Below, piece after piece: positions 26,770 through 40,115 of a stretch of 64,000 nt of DNA. The notes beneath the pieces are model-generated. The model was not told where the DNA came from. It was given only the letters and a program-made list of their open reading frames with translations, and did not search any database. The stretch is from positions 1-64,000 of the forward strand of contig NW_024883484.1 in NCBI RefSeq assembly GCF_019059575.1. Direction: 5' to 3'. The translations under genes and the position numbers were made by a program. Position 1 is the first letter of the stretch. Each line of letters begins with the position of its first letter. This stretch comes from Amphibalanus amphitrite. Lineage: Eukaryota > Arthropoda > Thecostraca > Balanomorpha > Balanidae.

Positions 26770-29700
26770 AAAACAAAACACGGCGGCACGGTCAGTTCTC
26801 AGGCACGCGCCAGGTCTCAGGGCGTACCCTTTATGACGTCCGAGTGCTCAGCAATGCCAGGCACGTGCCTGACGGCTTAGCACAGCTTGCCGCCTCAGGA
26901 AAAACTGCTCGATGGCTAGCGGCGAAGAAAAGTCGACGACCAGCCCCACAAAGACAAAGACGTTACATGTCTAGCGAACCGACCACGTGAATACGCGCGT
27001 AAGAATTCTCGGCTGACAGCACGGCAGCGCATGCGCGCGCTTTTTGCGCCATGTTTTGCGCGCCGAGTTCAAAAATGAAAGAAGGGTTTCTGGTTAGGAG
27101 GAGTGCGGGTTAATGTACTGTGCGCGGACAGCGGTTGGGACGGCGGAGCTGGTGGTGCGCTCGATCGCACATCCGCCCGTGTGGCTCGCGTGCGTGGCTC
27201 TCCCACGCCCTGGCCGCTCTCCGGTGGAGCGGAGCTCTCCTGACAGGAGAAATGACGCCATGACGGAGGGCCGCGCGTTGTGTCTCCATTATGGTGAGCG
27301 CCTCTCCATTACACATCATCGAGCTGACATCGCTCGTCGACCCTGACAGAGGCCCGTTATCTGCGCTTCACGAATCACAGATAATTCACGGATGTGAAGA
27401 GAATGTCACCGGACACTGCCGACATCGACAATACCGGCATAACACCTCATCGGTTACGTGGCCGTTTAGCCGCTCTAATCCCCCATTTACACCCCTGAAT
27501 CTGGTGCGATACAAAGCACGCGGGCGGGTCGGGCGGATGGGACGCTCCACCAACCCCTCCACGCCGCGCACCTGGCCGGGACGGGGGTTTTTGTGGGACC
27601 CCACCCCGCTGATCGGCTAACTCCATCACTGTCCGGCCCAATAAACAGTTCTGGCGCCTGCACGACGGGGGTTCATATAAAAATCAGCTGCCGCCGGCCG
27701 CCCGGAAAGCCATTATGCCAGCGAAACCTGCCCGCTCCTTCGAAGCACCCCGAGCATCATTGATCCAGCAACGACCTCGCCGAGGCCGCCTGCCAGCTGC
27801 CGGCCGCCCTGCAACGACTTCAACGAAAAACGCCCAGTGAAAAGGTCTCGCAATCGGTTCGGCGCGCGCGAGTCGCGCTCTCGGCGGCCTGACGAGTGAT
27901 TCAGGCGCGGCGTCCGGCGCGTCGCCTCCCGCCGAGCTGATGATCATTACCGGGGTATTCAGACGGCGGGAGCGCGTTCGGCGGACACCCCTGCGCCGCT
28001 GACTCGCCGCCGCCTGACGCAGAGCCGGCCAGGAGGGCACAATCAGCGAGCAGCCGGCCGCGGCGTCCATTTCCTGCGTCTGCCCGCTCTCCCTCGCACT
28101 CATCGACGCCGACCGCGCCAGCCGCCCCGTCCGGAACCGACGCCTGACGGCATTCCCTCGCCCTCGCCGACAATCGAGACCGGCTGTCACGTGCCCGTCA
28201 TTGTGACGGACCCCAATCGGACCCCGCCCCGGCGACGCCGGCGCCGACGCGGTGTCGCTCGCTGCGCCGCTGTTGCTTCCGCCCCATGTCTGGCGCGGAG
28301 AAGAGTGATTGTGCGCCGGCTATAAGGCAGCGTGCGTCATTACCCGCGGAGAACTGCCGCGGCCACTGACCGTCTCCAGTAATTGGCATTTCCACCAGCT
28401 CCGTGTCCGCGGCTCCGCCGCAGCTCCGGCATCATCTCAGCCGCCCCACAGCGCCTCTCCAGCCCCACAGCCGCCCTGCACAGCGCCTCTCACGAACGGT
28501 GGCGACGGAGGGCTACATCGGCGGCGACGGAGGGCGGCGGCGGCGACGTCGGCGGCGGCGACAATGAATGACAGAGGGAGACGAAAAAAGTGGCGGAGAC
28601 GCTATCATTTCGAAGAGATCAGAGGAGCAATTTCGGTTTGCTGGTGTCATCAAAAGAGGAAGAGATGATAAGAATTTGGCGATGAAAAGGAATCCTGATT
28701 TGAGATTGAACGAAACGTATCAGATGATAGAAACGATTTCCTTTTACGTGTTTCAGTTAGCCAAAAGTAGAGCCTCAGTTTTGGAATGATCGATTCGTCG
28801 ACACTTTATAAATCAAAAGAAATGCCCGAACATTCAACGTCCTCAATTGCAATACTGATCTTATTTGAGACAACACAGAGTGAAAGAGTCGAAAGATCGC
28901 GAACAATAAAAAATGGCCCAATGATGTTAAATTGAACTGCGTATTGCAGCATCGCACTTATATTGCAATGACATAATAGGCCACCAGGAAAACGAACGCC
29001 CACACATCCGAACAGGCTAACTTCAGCTTGAGTACACTTCAGGTTGAGTTCAAACAGCTCAGGTTTGTTCTTCATGCTCGACCACCAACTACTCGGACCA
29101 TTATCTCAGTTCCGCAACATCAAGATGGCCTCCGATTATGCCGACAGCTCAATGAAATTCAACGAAAAGCCTACTGTTTCCTTCCAATTAGCCAAGCCAG
29201 TCGGGCACGGGAGCGTTCCATCACGTTTTACGAGAGGTTTCTGAAAAAGCCGCGGGATGCAGATACAGAGGAAGGCGACTGTAATCCAAAAGATTCAATA
29301 TTACTATCATCCAAGGGGCTTTCTTTTAACTTAACCGTGCGCGTAAGCACGGCAACTTGTTTTTAATGATGACACTTGAAGGCAGTTCTAGGAAAAGACC
29401 GGATCACAGGCAGAAATAGTAGCCTGTTTGCTCTGCCATCAGAATGAAACGACCCTCTGAGAGGTTACGGGTACTAGACATAGCAAGAGACGGTACTCCT
29501 TCTGCCATGAAATCCTGGGTTTCTTCCTCTCTAGAAAACGAAAGCCCCTCCAAGTCCACGTAATTAGCGTGCTGCCAACAGAAGGACGCTGGGGCACGAA
29601 CCTGACACTACATCGATCAGCGAGGAAGGCAAAAAGGCGGTCGGGCTCCCCCGGCTCCGTCAACATATTTACACTCCATCTCCCAGCCATCCGGCCAAGC

Positions 29701-32700
29701 ACTGCGACGACAATCTTATCAAAACAGCGACAGAAAACGAGCCGGCTCACCGCCGCGCCGAGGAGGGGAGGTCCGACGGGAGGTCCGTGGGGGCGGCGGA
29801 GAGCGGACGGGAGGCGGTCCGCTATGAACCACGCCGTCTGTGGCACGCTCCATGAAAGCAGCCCATGAGCCTTTCTAGGACACTATTGGTTATTTGCCAA
29901 CGTTTTATTGCAAATACTCAAAAGCTAATGGATATTTCAATTGCTATTTGATAAATATCACAATAACATTATGAAAAGGAAAGTTACCTTCCATTGCAAC
30001 AATACCTCCGTATTTCAGATACCCTCCTTGCACAGATAACGTTGGCCAACATGTGAGCAGCTCTCTATCGCACCATCCCCTCTCAGCCTGATGTCGACAC
30101 GGCACCGGCCGCTGTCTGGGCGGTCCCATCCGATCCCTCTTCAGAGCCGACCTCTCCCAGAGAGCGCCGTCACCGGCCGGATGGCCCGGCGCTCTCACGG
30201 GCTAATTCAGCCGCCTCGTGCTCAGAATGAGCCGAGTTTAGGGAAATTCAGCGGACAAAACGCGCACGCAAGCGCAAAGAAGGGGGCGAGCGAGCCAGCG
30301 GAAGCTGCCATAGACGCTCACTGGAGCGAATAGGCAACAGACAATTATTTTTCACCCCTGTCGTGCCAATTTCAAAACCAGTCGCCTCTGATCCGAGCCT
30401 GTCGGACGTCGGTGGGGCGGGGCCAGACAGCCCCCCCCCCCCTATGGAGGGGGGGGGGGTGTCGGTTCGGCGGCGCCGCGGGCGTCTGCTCCCCATGGGG
30501 CGATTACGCGCTAATCGGCCCGGTCCAGCCGGCGTCGGCCCTCCATCCATCGAGCAGAGTGCCACCGACACCGAGCTATACGTCAGCGTCACCTTCAACG
30601 GCGCGCCGGAGCGGGGAGCCGGCACCGGGGCCCTGTCTTACAGACCTCTGGGACGCGTGGCCGTGTAATGCTTGATTGAATCTCGGTCTGGGGAGCGTGG
30701 CAGGGACATGAGATGGAGGGAGCCGCAGCTACACGCGAAAGGAGGGGAGAAGATGCGAGAGCGCGCCACCAAACATGAGAGATAGACCGGAGAAAAAGAG
30801 GAAAAGAAGCGGAACCCAATATCGTGACATGGAACGCCACTCGAGGACGGTTGTTGATGTCGTTCGTGACGCTGTTGCGTCAGCGTGTTTCCGTGTTATT
30901 AGAACACACTGTTCCAACTCAACATCATCAAACTCGGCCGGGCAGGAGGTCGGCACGCCCTCATCGAACTGGAAACATTCTGGCCGGACCGATGCGATCT
31001 GTTTGTTGGTTCAGGGCAAAGTCAAAGACGTCTAACACCGGCACGGCAACGACGGTTAGAACTGGAGCTGCCCTGTTCAAATGTCCAGCCTCAGTCAAAG
31101 ATGACACGGAAGCCCAAACTGTGGCGTAGTTGCTGTTGATTTCAAAAGTGGAGCGTATCAAATTCCAATCAGCGATCCAAAACGGTCAAAACTACACAAA
31201 ACTCCGTCTGATAGCAAAGTGTGGGTCTTTCGTTTAGTTTAAAGTTTAGCCCTTTTCCTCTAGGTTAAGCAAACTGTAACATTTAGGCCTGGCAAAAAAA
31301 TAATGTTTTTGAAAAACAGAACACCACTCTCGTAGGATCCGGTGACATCACGCGGTATCCACCCACTCTACATAGGTTAATCAGTTCGGCGGCGTGAGTG
31401 ACACGCCCCGCACACGCAACACCAGTCTGCCACTGCCGTCAGTTGTCCCAGCGTTAGTGACGGCTGGGGGAGGAGGGGGGGGAGCCGTCCGGTCGGAGCC
31501 GTCACGGCATCACACGCCGTGACGGTCTGTCGGCGCCGTGACGGCCGTGACGGGCACTGCTCGGCACAGCGCACGGAGCGACCCGCCGCGCGGCGCACCG
31601 AACTTTGATCACATCACGGAGCGGTGTGTCTCATGTGTCCCGGAGGACCATGCACGGTGCATTAGTCCGGACCAGATCCGACCGCCGTGCATTGAACCAC
31701 AGCGCGCTCTCGCAGCGGGCTCTCGCAGCGGGCGCCCTCGTCGAACACTGCAGGCGGCGGGAAATGATGTGGCCGCGCGCCAGACCCATCGGACCCGATC
31801 ACAATCGACCGGAGGAAACACGCAGTCCGTCGCCAGTGGACATTCACCAGATGGGGACGGAGCTCCACCGCCAACAACGGGACCGGTTCCCCGGGCGACT
31901 CGCCAGCGGTGCCGTACGGTCAGATTGGCCCGACAATCAATGACACCCAAGGGACGGGGAGGGCCGCACGAAGGGACAAGGCCCTCGCGCTGTCACGCAC
32001 CAACACCGCCCAATGGCGGCGCTCAAGTTCACGGTCAGACGACAGTAAGGGCCGACACCTGCGTGCTGTTATGGGGCCGGTGTCGAGGCACGGAATGATG
32101 GTAGACCGGGGCTGGTCGTGCCGTGCGCTGTTTCCAGGGCAATAGCTCCCGGCGGCAGGATTGATCTGCTTGCCTCAGGCTTTCCGTGACAACCGGGACC
32201 GCTGAGGAGCATCGTAGACCGCCGTGGACCGCCGCGGACCAATGGTCCTCGTTCCGCACGTCCGGGACTAACGACGCAGCAATTAGTCGGCCGTCCAGCG
32301 CCGGGCGCGCCGAACGAGATCGGACGCGACGGTTGAACGTATGATCATTGGTCATCGATCATAGGACGTGTCCATCGCCGGCGGCGCGGTCGTCGCTCGA
32401 GCGGGTCCGCTCGACCCTGGCACCGACGGCCCAGCGCCGGGGCACGACCCAGCTAATGGGATTCAACCGGCGGAGCGGCGGCGCCCGGCAATTTCGACGA
32501 TAACACTGGGGAATTGTCGGCGTTCCCCGCGGATGAGCCGACGGATACCGAGCGGCGGAGAGGATATCTTCATCTGACTCTGCGAACTGTGAGAGATAAA
32601 TGGATCGGGAAGCACCCGGATAAAGGCAGCTGAAATACTACCGGGAGTGAATGGAATAGAACGAGAGGTGCTGATCCACAGCCGTTTTTGGCTCTATCCA

Positions 32701-33240
32701 CTGCCGAGGGGTGATAAAGATGTCGCAACAGCTTTAGATGACATGTCCTATTCCTTGAGGCATGGCAGCGGCTGGGACATAACTCAGTTCATCACTTCGT
32801 AAACCGGTTTAGGACCGGACCCGGACATAATAATGATTTATTGAAGTGTCTCAGTGAATGTAAATACGAATGAGAACACGGTCGGCATTCATACATCTTC
32901 TTTATAAAGACGTCAGCTCTCTTGCAGTTGCACGACGCAGCAACTTCCTAGATCAATCGAACTCTAAAACGGAAACAGTAACTGCAAACTGCGCGCCCAA
33001 TAAGCAGGGAGCAATTGCTTTTCTGTTTTCATTTGGCAGTTCAGAGTCCGTGAAACGACGCAGGCGGGACGAAAGCGTCTAATTTGTATACAACGGAAAC
33101 AGGCAGGCAGCTCGGGGCAGCAGGGGTTGGGAGGCGACGAGCAAGTCACGCAGAAAATCAATCGGCCGAGGGCGGGATCAGAGAGAGGCTCGGCTGAGTT
33201 TTCCTAGCTGGGCCAGCAGGCTCCGGTGGGAGAGCGTGCT
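26770..33240. other. CpG-rich intron 1 stretch, 26.8-33.2 kb
   Basis: Strongly CpG-rich between 27000 and 28570 (with GGCGGC/GGCGAC triplet runs at 28500-28560) and between 31380 and 32560. AT-richer between 28600 and 29550. It contains three CCGTGACGG cores at 31517-31553 and a perfect C12/G11 hairpin at 30431-30459. No exon supported; long frames here reflect the high GC content. Confidence 0.4.
30431..30459. repeat. C-run/G-run hairpin
   Basis: Twelve C, a six-base spacer TATGGA, then eleven G. It can form a hairpin or G-quadruplex-like structure. It resembles the hairpins near the ends of the elements at 4875-5756 and 13208-14101 but lacks their flanking sequences. Confidence 0.9.
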
Positions 33241-33249
33241 TTTTTAGCA

Positions 33250-33390
33250 GGGTCGCCGGATGTGCCCCGGTCGAGCTGGATTCTATTTATGGATTTAAGT
33301 TAACCCAGCTGGATATCATTTCAGGCGCGCAGCTCCATTTGGGGACCTTTGTTCTAATTAGCGACAACCGTGAGGCGCGAGACTGAGGTC
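33250..33390. promoter_or_regulatory. Candidate enhancer core with Sox-like and homeodomain-like sites
   Basis: CTTTGTTCTAATTAGC near 33347-33362 combines a Sox-type CTTTGTT with TAATTA, with TTTATGG and a second A/T homeodomain-like core ~60 bp upstream. The composition differs from the GC-rich flanks. It is a motif observation in a neural gene's first intron and no more. Confidence 0.2.
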
Positions 33391-34127
33391 AGCCACGGCG
33401 GCGGTAAGTCAGGAACAGGAGACTGTCCAAAGGTAACAAAATCAACAATAAAACAAACTATACCTTATGGGGCAATAAGTGCATCGCGTCAACCACCGAT
33501 CCCTTTTATAAATAAAAAAAGTCACCGCAGCAATTAGTACGCGGCGGCACGTGCGTGTCTGACAGCCATCAGAGTGCAGTAAGGTCGACGACATGCAGAT
33601 TGTCTCCGTGTCAATCGCCCTTATTGATCCGTCGGCCACGATGACAGGAGGTGACAGCCTGTAACCACAGGGTGGCGTGGCGGGCTGTCACCTGGGGTCC
33701 ACTTGTCAGCGAAGACGTTTGTCATACTTATTAGAACGTCCACAATGTATGATTTCAATTAAAAGGAAATACAGTAGCGCTCGTGATATTTTACAGGTGA
33801 AATAAGCCTCTGGTCTGATCCTTACCAATCTGTTGTGAGCTTGACCTTAAAATTTTAACCCAAATGTCCCGTTACTCAGACGATACAAATAGAAACCCAT
33901 CAAATCAACATGACATAACTTCACACACAAAAACACACCAGCCGGGGTACCGGAAATCCCCTATTTTCGACATCCGCAGGTAAGACAGCTACTTCCTTTT
34001 CTGATGACGTTGACCGTATGACGTCAGCCCCCAGGGCGGCCTCGGGACAGGCGCTGATGACGGGTCGTCACCGCCGGCACCGCCGAAAAAACGGTCTCGG
34101 CGTCTGACAGCGGCGACGACGCCCGTC

Positions 34128-34177
34128 GGGGGAGGGAGAGAGGGAGAGGGAGAGGGAGAGGGAGAGGGAGAGGAGGG
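34128..34177. repeat. (GGGAGA)n microsatellite
   Basis: About eight GGGAGA/GGGAGAG units, purely purine on the plus strand. Confidence 0.9.
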
Positions 34178-35814
34178 CGCCATGTGCTCGAGCGGCCAGG
34201 GAAAACGCCATGTGGGGGCAGGGCCTTGAAATCCGTCAGCGTTTTACAAATCACACGCTAGCCGACTAATAATGGGAGGGGCGCGTATGCAGACAACCAT
34301 GATGTGAATTTATGTTAGAATTGAATGCAGTACAAGAGAGACCGGATTTTAGCATAAGGAAAACATTATAATTTAAGATGTAAATGCAACAGTCAATCCT
34401 ACCTGCGAATGATCAATAATTTTGGTAGATAAAACATTTTAAATAACAGCCTAAGAAAACATTGCAATGTGTGCTACTCTAAAATAATAATCTTTTTGTC
34501 CAAAGGACGGATCCGTTTTAACAACACACGTCCAACAAAGCCATTTGTGAACTCCAGCATCTAAGCAGAAGAACCAAGAAACGAAATCAGCTTTTGGCAG
34601 GACAAATACTTCAGCGAAACGTGTCAGATCAGGAGCTCAACAGTGAGCCAGTCGCTCCAGTCGTTGGAGTTACACTACAAACTTACACTTACTTACAAGG
34701 TATCAACACATTCGTTCACGCGCCTTTTCACCTTTCAACGCTGAGGTCTTTGCCATGTCTCCATAGAAGCAGCTTTTTAGCACAGCTATATCCAACATGA
34801 TCAGTGGGTAGAAAAAAAAACAACTCGGGAGAATAATGCGATGGCCGCCGACACCCAGACATACGTCCGGACGCCAGATAAGACCACCGTCGCCAGGCCG
34901 CCGATGGTGCTAATCAGTCTGCGTCGCCTCCGACGGGCCAAGGTCGCCGCGTCGACGGCGACGACTCGCCTCGTCGACGGCGACGACTGGGTGGGAGCGG
35001 AGCCAGGGGCCGCGAGATGGGGGAGGAATGGAATGAGATGTGGGACTGGGGAACGCCACGAGGAAGCTCTCGGCGCGGGAGGAATGGGAGGATCGGCACG
35101 ACTGAGGAACGGAGGGGGAAGCGGGGAGGAGGCGGAGGGGAGGCATGGGCAAGAGAGGGAAGAAGACTGACGTGAGGGTCGTGGACGGCGGAGGGCGGGA
35201 ACTGTCGGATGCCGGCGGACACGCAGCGGTCTGGTGAGATTCCGCCGGGAGTCCGCCCTCGGCGCTGATGATGTGGACAGCTGCTCGCGCTGACAGCGAA
35301 CACGACGGATGCTGTGACGCCCCCGGCGAGGAGACGGGACGGACCAAACGGGAGGAAAGGGAATGAAGGCAGCTGATCCGTGAGGTTTTAATTAATGAAT
35401 ATGTATGGCAAAAACTAGACAAAAGCATGGTAAAAATGTTGAGAATTTTAAATGAGAAGATGAGTAACTCAAAACTGCTCAGGAAAAGGGTGCAAACTGA
35501 CAGGCGATTATGAGCTAGCATTCTTTGAAGGTACAGTGAGCTACTTGGGCAGCCAATAACATGACAAATTTAACAATCAACTATTCAAGTATTCAACAAC
35601 ACGCTCGAGACGTTCAGAATCTATACTTTGCCTGGCTGAATTTTTCATGTTTACAAACCCATCTAGGCCTCGCGTCAGCTGTCAAAGACGACTCCCGCTG
35701 ACTTACTCTGCACGTTGTTCCGTATAATGGAGCAGCGCAATGGACGCCGGGGCCACCCGAATCCTGACCACGCCCTCGTGCTGAGACCGCAGAGCATCAT
35801 CGCACCCGGGTCAA

Positions 35815-35838
35815 TGACGTCACCGACCAGTGACGTCA
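35815..35838. promoter_or_regulatory. Pair of perfect CRE octamers
   Basis: TGACGTCA at 35815-35822 and 35831-35838, centre-to-centre 16 bp, both followed by C. This is the second such close pair in the Fas2 introns. Confidence 0.4.
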
Positions 35839-36160
35839 CTGGCTCGATTGATCCCATGAAATGGCGGAAATCCATCGCGGCCAAAATATGCCGACGGCGA
35901 AATGACCCGACTTTTAGAGATCAGGAGCCAGTCTGTTGGCATTTAGGACGAGGTGAACTCGTCGCAGTCGTTTCCGCCTGTGCCATAAGGCTGGCAAAAC
36001 TCACCCAACCGAAAACAGCTCATCAAAGTCGGTACCCGATTCAATCGCGCGCCAAACGAAGCCTGTCATCACATGGCGTTCACATCAAAGTCCGTCGTTT
36101 CAAAGTTTCTTCCGATGCTCATCACGTCGCTTCCTCTCAGCTGAGTCCATTAGACTCCAT

Positions 36161-36211
36161 CCCATCTTACCGACTCCACCCCATCTTACCGGCTCCACCT
36201 CAGCTTACCGG
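36161..36211. repeat. Three-unit 19-bp tandem repeat
   Basis: Units CCCATCTTACCGACTCCAC, CCCATCTTACCGGCTCCAC and a truncated CTCAGCTTACCGG. Each contains a donor-like CGGTAAG on the minus strand, an artefact to watch in gene prediction. Confidence 0.85.
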
Positions 36212-37788
36212 ACCACGGTGTTCGTCATTAGTCAAACACTCAGTGCCCCAACACCTTCGCGACTCACCCTCGCACGTTAACCCATTATCCCAAGTATGCG
36301 GCGTGCTCGCCGGTCCCGCCGCTTTCTCGGCTCGCTGCCAGGCCGAGGTGACGAGCCCGCTAATGAAGAGCGCCGTTCCGCGGCGGCGCGCCGCCAAATC
36401 GGCGCACCGGAGACCTAAACGACGCACAGCCCGCTAGCCCGGTGGCGGTAGCGGCGCAACGCGGCGAGAAACCGCAGCGATTGTTGGCTGGTGCGGTGTA
36501 CCGCAGTTCTAACACCAAGACAGTGTTTGCCTGCAGACTGGGAATGAAGACGCTTTCCCTGGCCAGGTGAGCTCAAAATATCAACCGCACTTCCAGGATC
36601 CGCGGCAGGTTTTCGCTGCGCTTCGAGCGGTGATGGTTGGCTGTGTTGAGGGCAGCGCGGTACAATAAAGCCACCGACGCTTGTTTATCGGCTGTTTTCG
36701 TGCATTCATAACAATGAAAAGCCGTGACTCGAGCCAAATCCACCACTGAAAGCGTGGTCGTCGACCAGGGGCCTTCCGTTCAGGCTACCTGAACAAACCA
36801 TTGTGAGCGTGGGCGTCCGAGAGGCGTGGCCACCCCCGCCGAGAAAAATTCGCACGCGCTCGTGTGCCACTGACAGGCGAAACGAAACGGTCGCGAATTC
36901 GAACAAAGCTGTCAGACGGACAGGACGCAGTCGACAAAGTCGTCACTGTCGCAGCTGTGCAGGTCCGTCAGCTAGCAGCTGCTCCCACCTCAGCATCATG
37001 ACATTCGGCCGCGTCTGCGACACCTAGGCGGGAGAGGTGTCCATTTGGAGTCTACAGGGAGCAATCTGTCTTCACCGGTCACCGGTGTCGACAGATGGGT
37101 CTCTCTGGGGAGGTCATCGTCGCTGGCGACGGCTCCCAGACGGCAGCGTCGACAGAGACTTCGAGAGGCTAAAATTCGGAGTCACCGTGTGGGTGAGGGG
37201 TCTTATGTTCCGTCGCGTTGACAACGGTCTACAAGATGGCATGGCAACGAACTTGAGGATCATGAAGACCAGTAGCCAGCGCTGTCATCTTATGAGCCCT
37301 AAACCGCTCACTTACCGAAGCGCCAAACGTGCTAGGAGGTCCGTACCTCGCGGCCTGGAATATGCAGAGTAGGGCAGTTCATATCCGTAAACGGTGGCAA
37401 ATTGACCTTCTGAGATGGATGGGAGCTGGGAGTGTCTTAGACATTTCCAGTGAATTGTGGCAGTCAAGATCCCCGCCACCGATTTCAGTAAACGGCAGGA
37501 GATCGTTCGCCGAAAAGAGGGGGCTTCACGTTCAGCATTTCACGTTCAACTTCCCTTTCTGTGAACCGACACAGCTTGAAATGGCAAGCTTAAAGCGGCG
37601 TACCACTCATAGGAAATTGCACGACCTGAAATGTCATGTTTACAGTGTAGTGCACTGCATAGTGCGTGAAGGTAATGCATTATTTACCCACGGAAAATGT
37701 CCCGTTGAAACGGACTAGGTACGGGGAAAATCGTTTCCGTTCGGGTTCAATTATGGATAATAGGTTCGAGGTTCCTGTAATCAGCGTA

Positions 37789-38760
37789 GGGTAAGGGCGG
37801 GTAAGAGTACGCGGGCGATAAGAGTACGCATCAGCTGTTTCGGTTGCTTAGCAACGCGGGTTTGTCGAGTTCATGAAGTGACATGAAGACGCCAGTGCGT
37901 GCTTGTCACCAACGGAACGTGGGCGTTGAGCGGCGACGCTGTTTAGTTTAAGGCGATGAATATTATTTTCGAGCGTTATGATATTATTATGGTATAGTAC
38001 AACAATGTTGTTACTTGACAGTTGAGATAAGGTACATTTCCGTGATTGTTGTGGGAAACTTGTGAGGTTATCTGGGGAAATACTGTGCAGTGCAATATTC
38101 TGTTTGCGAAGTTTTGCACAACGTTTCGGGGTTGTTTTGTGCGCGAATTGCATGTACGGTAAGAAAACGCACTGTTCAGGAGGGTAAGAGTACGCAGAAT
38201 TATACATTAAATCGAATATGCAGAAATATAAAATTATTAATCTATCGCTCAATGACGTTTGTTTTGTAGGTATATCATCAATGGAGCACTGTGATGCAGA
38301 TGCGTACCCGAAATTCTTCCAAATACGAGTTATTCTCCCTTTTGATTGTGCATATTTTTAAGAAACACACGACATGATTATTTCCTGATTTATAGACTTC
38401 AAATAGATTTATTTTATGTTTTTCTTTTTGGATACTAGAATTAACTTAAATGCCTTCTGAGTTTGAAGTTAAGCATTTGGACAGTACAAGCTGCATAGGT
38501 GTGTGTTCATATGCTTGCGTACTCCACCCGCCTGGCGTGCGTACTCTTACACACCCCATATGGTAAGAGTACGCAACTGCAGCGGTTCAGAAAATGTCAG
38601 TTTTAGACCACTTCCATTTACGCTGAAGGATCGTTGCCCCATGGGTTAATGGCTAATTCAATGAACTTTAATATTCCCTATTTGCGATTTCTTTCTTTCA
38701 AATATTAAACAAATGAGAGCAAGAAATCCACTAAGTGCGTACTCTTATACGACGTCACCC
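37789..38760. mobile_element. TA-flanked non-autonomous DNA element with six 11-mer binding-site-like repeats
   Basis: The 972-bp element has inverted ends that pair GGGTAAGGGCGGGTAAGAG with GGGTGACGTCGTATAAGAG, flanked by TA on both sides (37787-37788, 38761-38762). The 11-mer TAAGAGTACGC occurs three times rightward in the left half (37802, 37819, 38185), once rightward at 38564 and twice leftward at 38539 and 38737; 38539/38564 form a divergent pair. Such subterminal repeats are usual transposase sites. TA duplication points to a Tc1/mariner-like group but I cannot name the family. The internal frames encode nothing recognisable. Confidence 0.7.
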
Positions 38761-39967
38761 TAATTTCTAAAGAAGCTTGATGTGTATGCATTAAAAACAT
38801 CATTGTTCAACCGCTTGATGAAATGCACATTGCACATCCAGTTGTCGACATCTACGGGGGAAAGATTCACTCACCGGATACTTTTCGAACAAGGATTCTT
38901 TGTTCCGATCATGGGTAGCTTCATTGACAACTAGAATGCGTGTGTAAGTCAATCCCTTACTCGTGTCTAAGTCAGTTCGTTGAAGAAAAAAAAACATGAA
39001 GTTCTCGAGCTTCATGAGTGATTAGGAATTACGAAAAGCGGTGAGGTATTTACGGCACAATACCCAAGAAATGTTCGAAAATTGACCCTGAAAAGAACAA
39101 TCGCCTTATATCCCTCTGACGTCTGATCTCTCCTTTCTACCACCTACAACCCGAGGGTTTCCACTTCCCAACCCTCAGCCCCATCCTCGCCCACACTCGC
39201 CCTCCACTTTCCCCGACGGCCAGTTGATCACCTCACAGGCCCGGCTCCGCCTTTCAGCCTAATGAGCGCCGAGGGAATCCAGATTAAAAATGTACCGCCC
39301 GGACACCGCCAGCCATTCAACGACTGAGTCGGGCCATCACATCGGTATTTGTCAGACGTGTGGGCAGGCCCAGACCTTGCGACAATCGAGCCAAGTCACA
39401 CGCACTTGTGATACCGCACGACGTTGGTGTTATTGCTGACGCCCCCGGCCACAATTACTCGCCTCTTTTCCACCTCAGCGCGCTGCCCTCCTAATGAGCC
39501 GACCATCATTATTTTATCGCCGCCGCCGCCATTAGGAGCCTATCGCCGGATGCCGCGATGCATCAGCATGCCGTCGCCGCCGCCGCCCCGCAGGCAGCGC
39601 GGCGGCGCACCGCCAGGGATCGATTCCGCCGTCACTGGACGGGGACGGAGGGCCCGGCGGTGACCCCGAATCAGAGGACGCGCCCGGCGACCCAAAGGTC
39701 ACGCCAGGAGTGGCTTCAGCCCGGTTAAACATCAGACCACTTAGTACACGGCTGTGAGCGCAGAGTTGATCAGTGTCACGGCGGGCGGTGGGCGATCTCG
39801 GACAGATCTCACGGGAGAACGCCTCAGTTCAAACGTGAGTCAACTCAACCGTCCTGACCACTCAGACGGCGGCGCTGTGGTGGAGGGGACCGAAGGGCCA
39901 GCAAAGTAGAGCAGATTCGTGTTTAGCGTTGCACCAGACCAGGAAGATCGGTGGGCTTTGGAATAGA

Positions 39968-40115
39968 CGGTGGACCAAACGGTTCAGGCAGGACCAGACG
40001 GTTCAATGGAAGGACCAGGAACTTTTGGAGAGCGGGACAGTCGGTCCGGCAGAGTGGACCAAGGGTCCAACACAGTGGATCAGGGTGGACCAATGGTGGA
40101 TCAATGGTGGACCAG
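39968..40115. repeat. Degenerate GGACCA minisatellite
   Basis: Units such as GGACCAAACGGTTCA, GGACCAGACGGTTCA and TGGACCAATGGTGGATCAAT, of drifting length. It produces Gly/Pro/Trp-rich spurious frames. Confidence 0.6.

Larger units (their letters stand above)
33391..37786. other. Intron 1 stretch, 33.4-37.8 kb
   Basis: No exon supported, although good-looking isolated minus-strand donors occur (about 35702, 36256 and 37306). Perfect CRE octamers lie at 34019, 35815 and 35831. A purine microsatellite lies at 34128-34177 and a three-unit 19-bp repeat at 36161-36211. CpG-rich blocks occur at 34000-34260, 34840-35350 and 36280-37000. Confidence 0.4.

Noticed and set aside
35675-36427. Strong minus-strand donors near 35702 and 36256 with short open frames upstream
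   Set aside because: No recognisable peptide, no matching acceptor or phase with Fas2; could at best be untranslated alternative first exons.
37848-38252. 134-codon frame inside the TA-flanked element
   Set aside because: No transposase or other domain recognisable; composition looks noncoding.
38800-39015. 71-codon minus-strand frame with an acceptor-like T-run and a good GTGAGT donor beside the 37789 element
   Set aside because: Peptide resembles nothing I know and has no partner exons in phase; probably chance.
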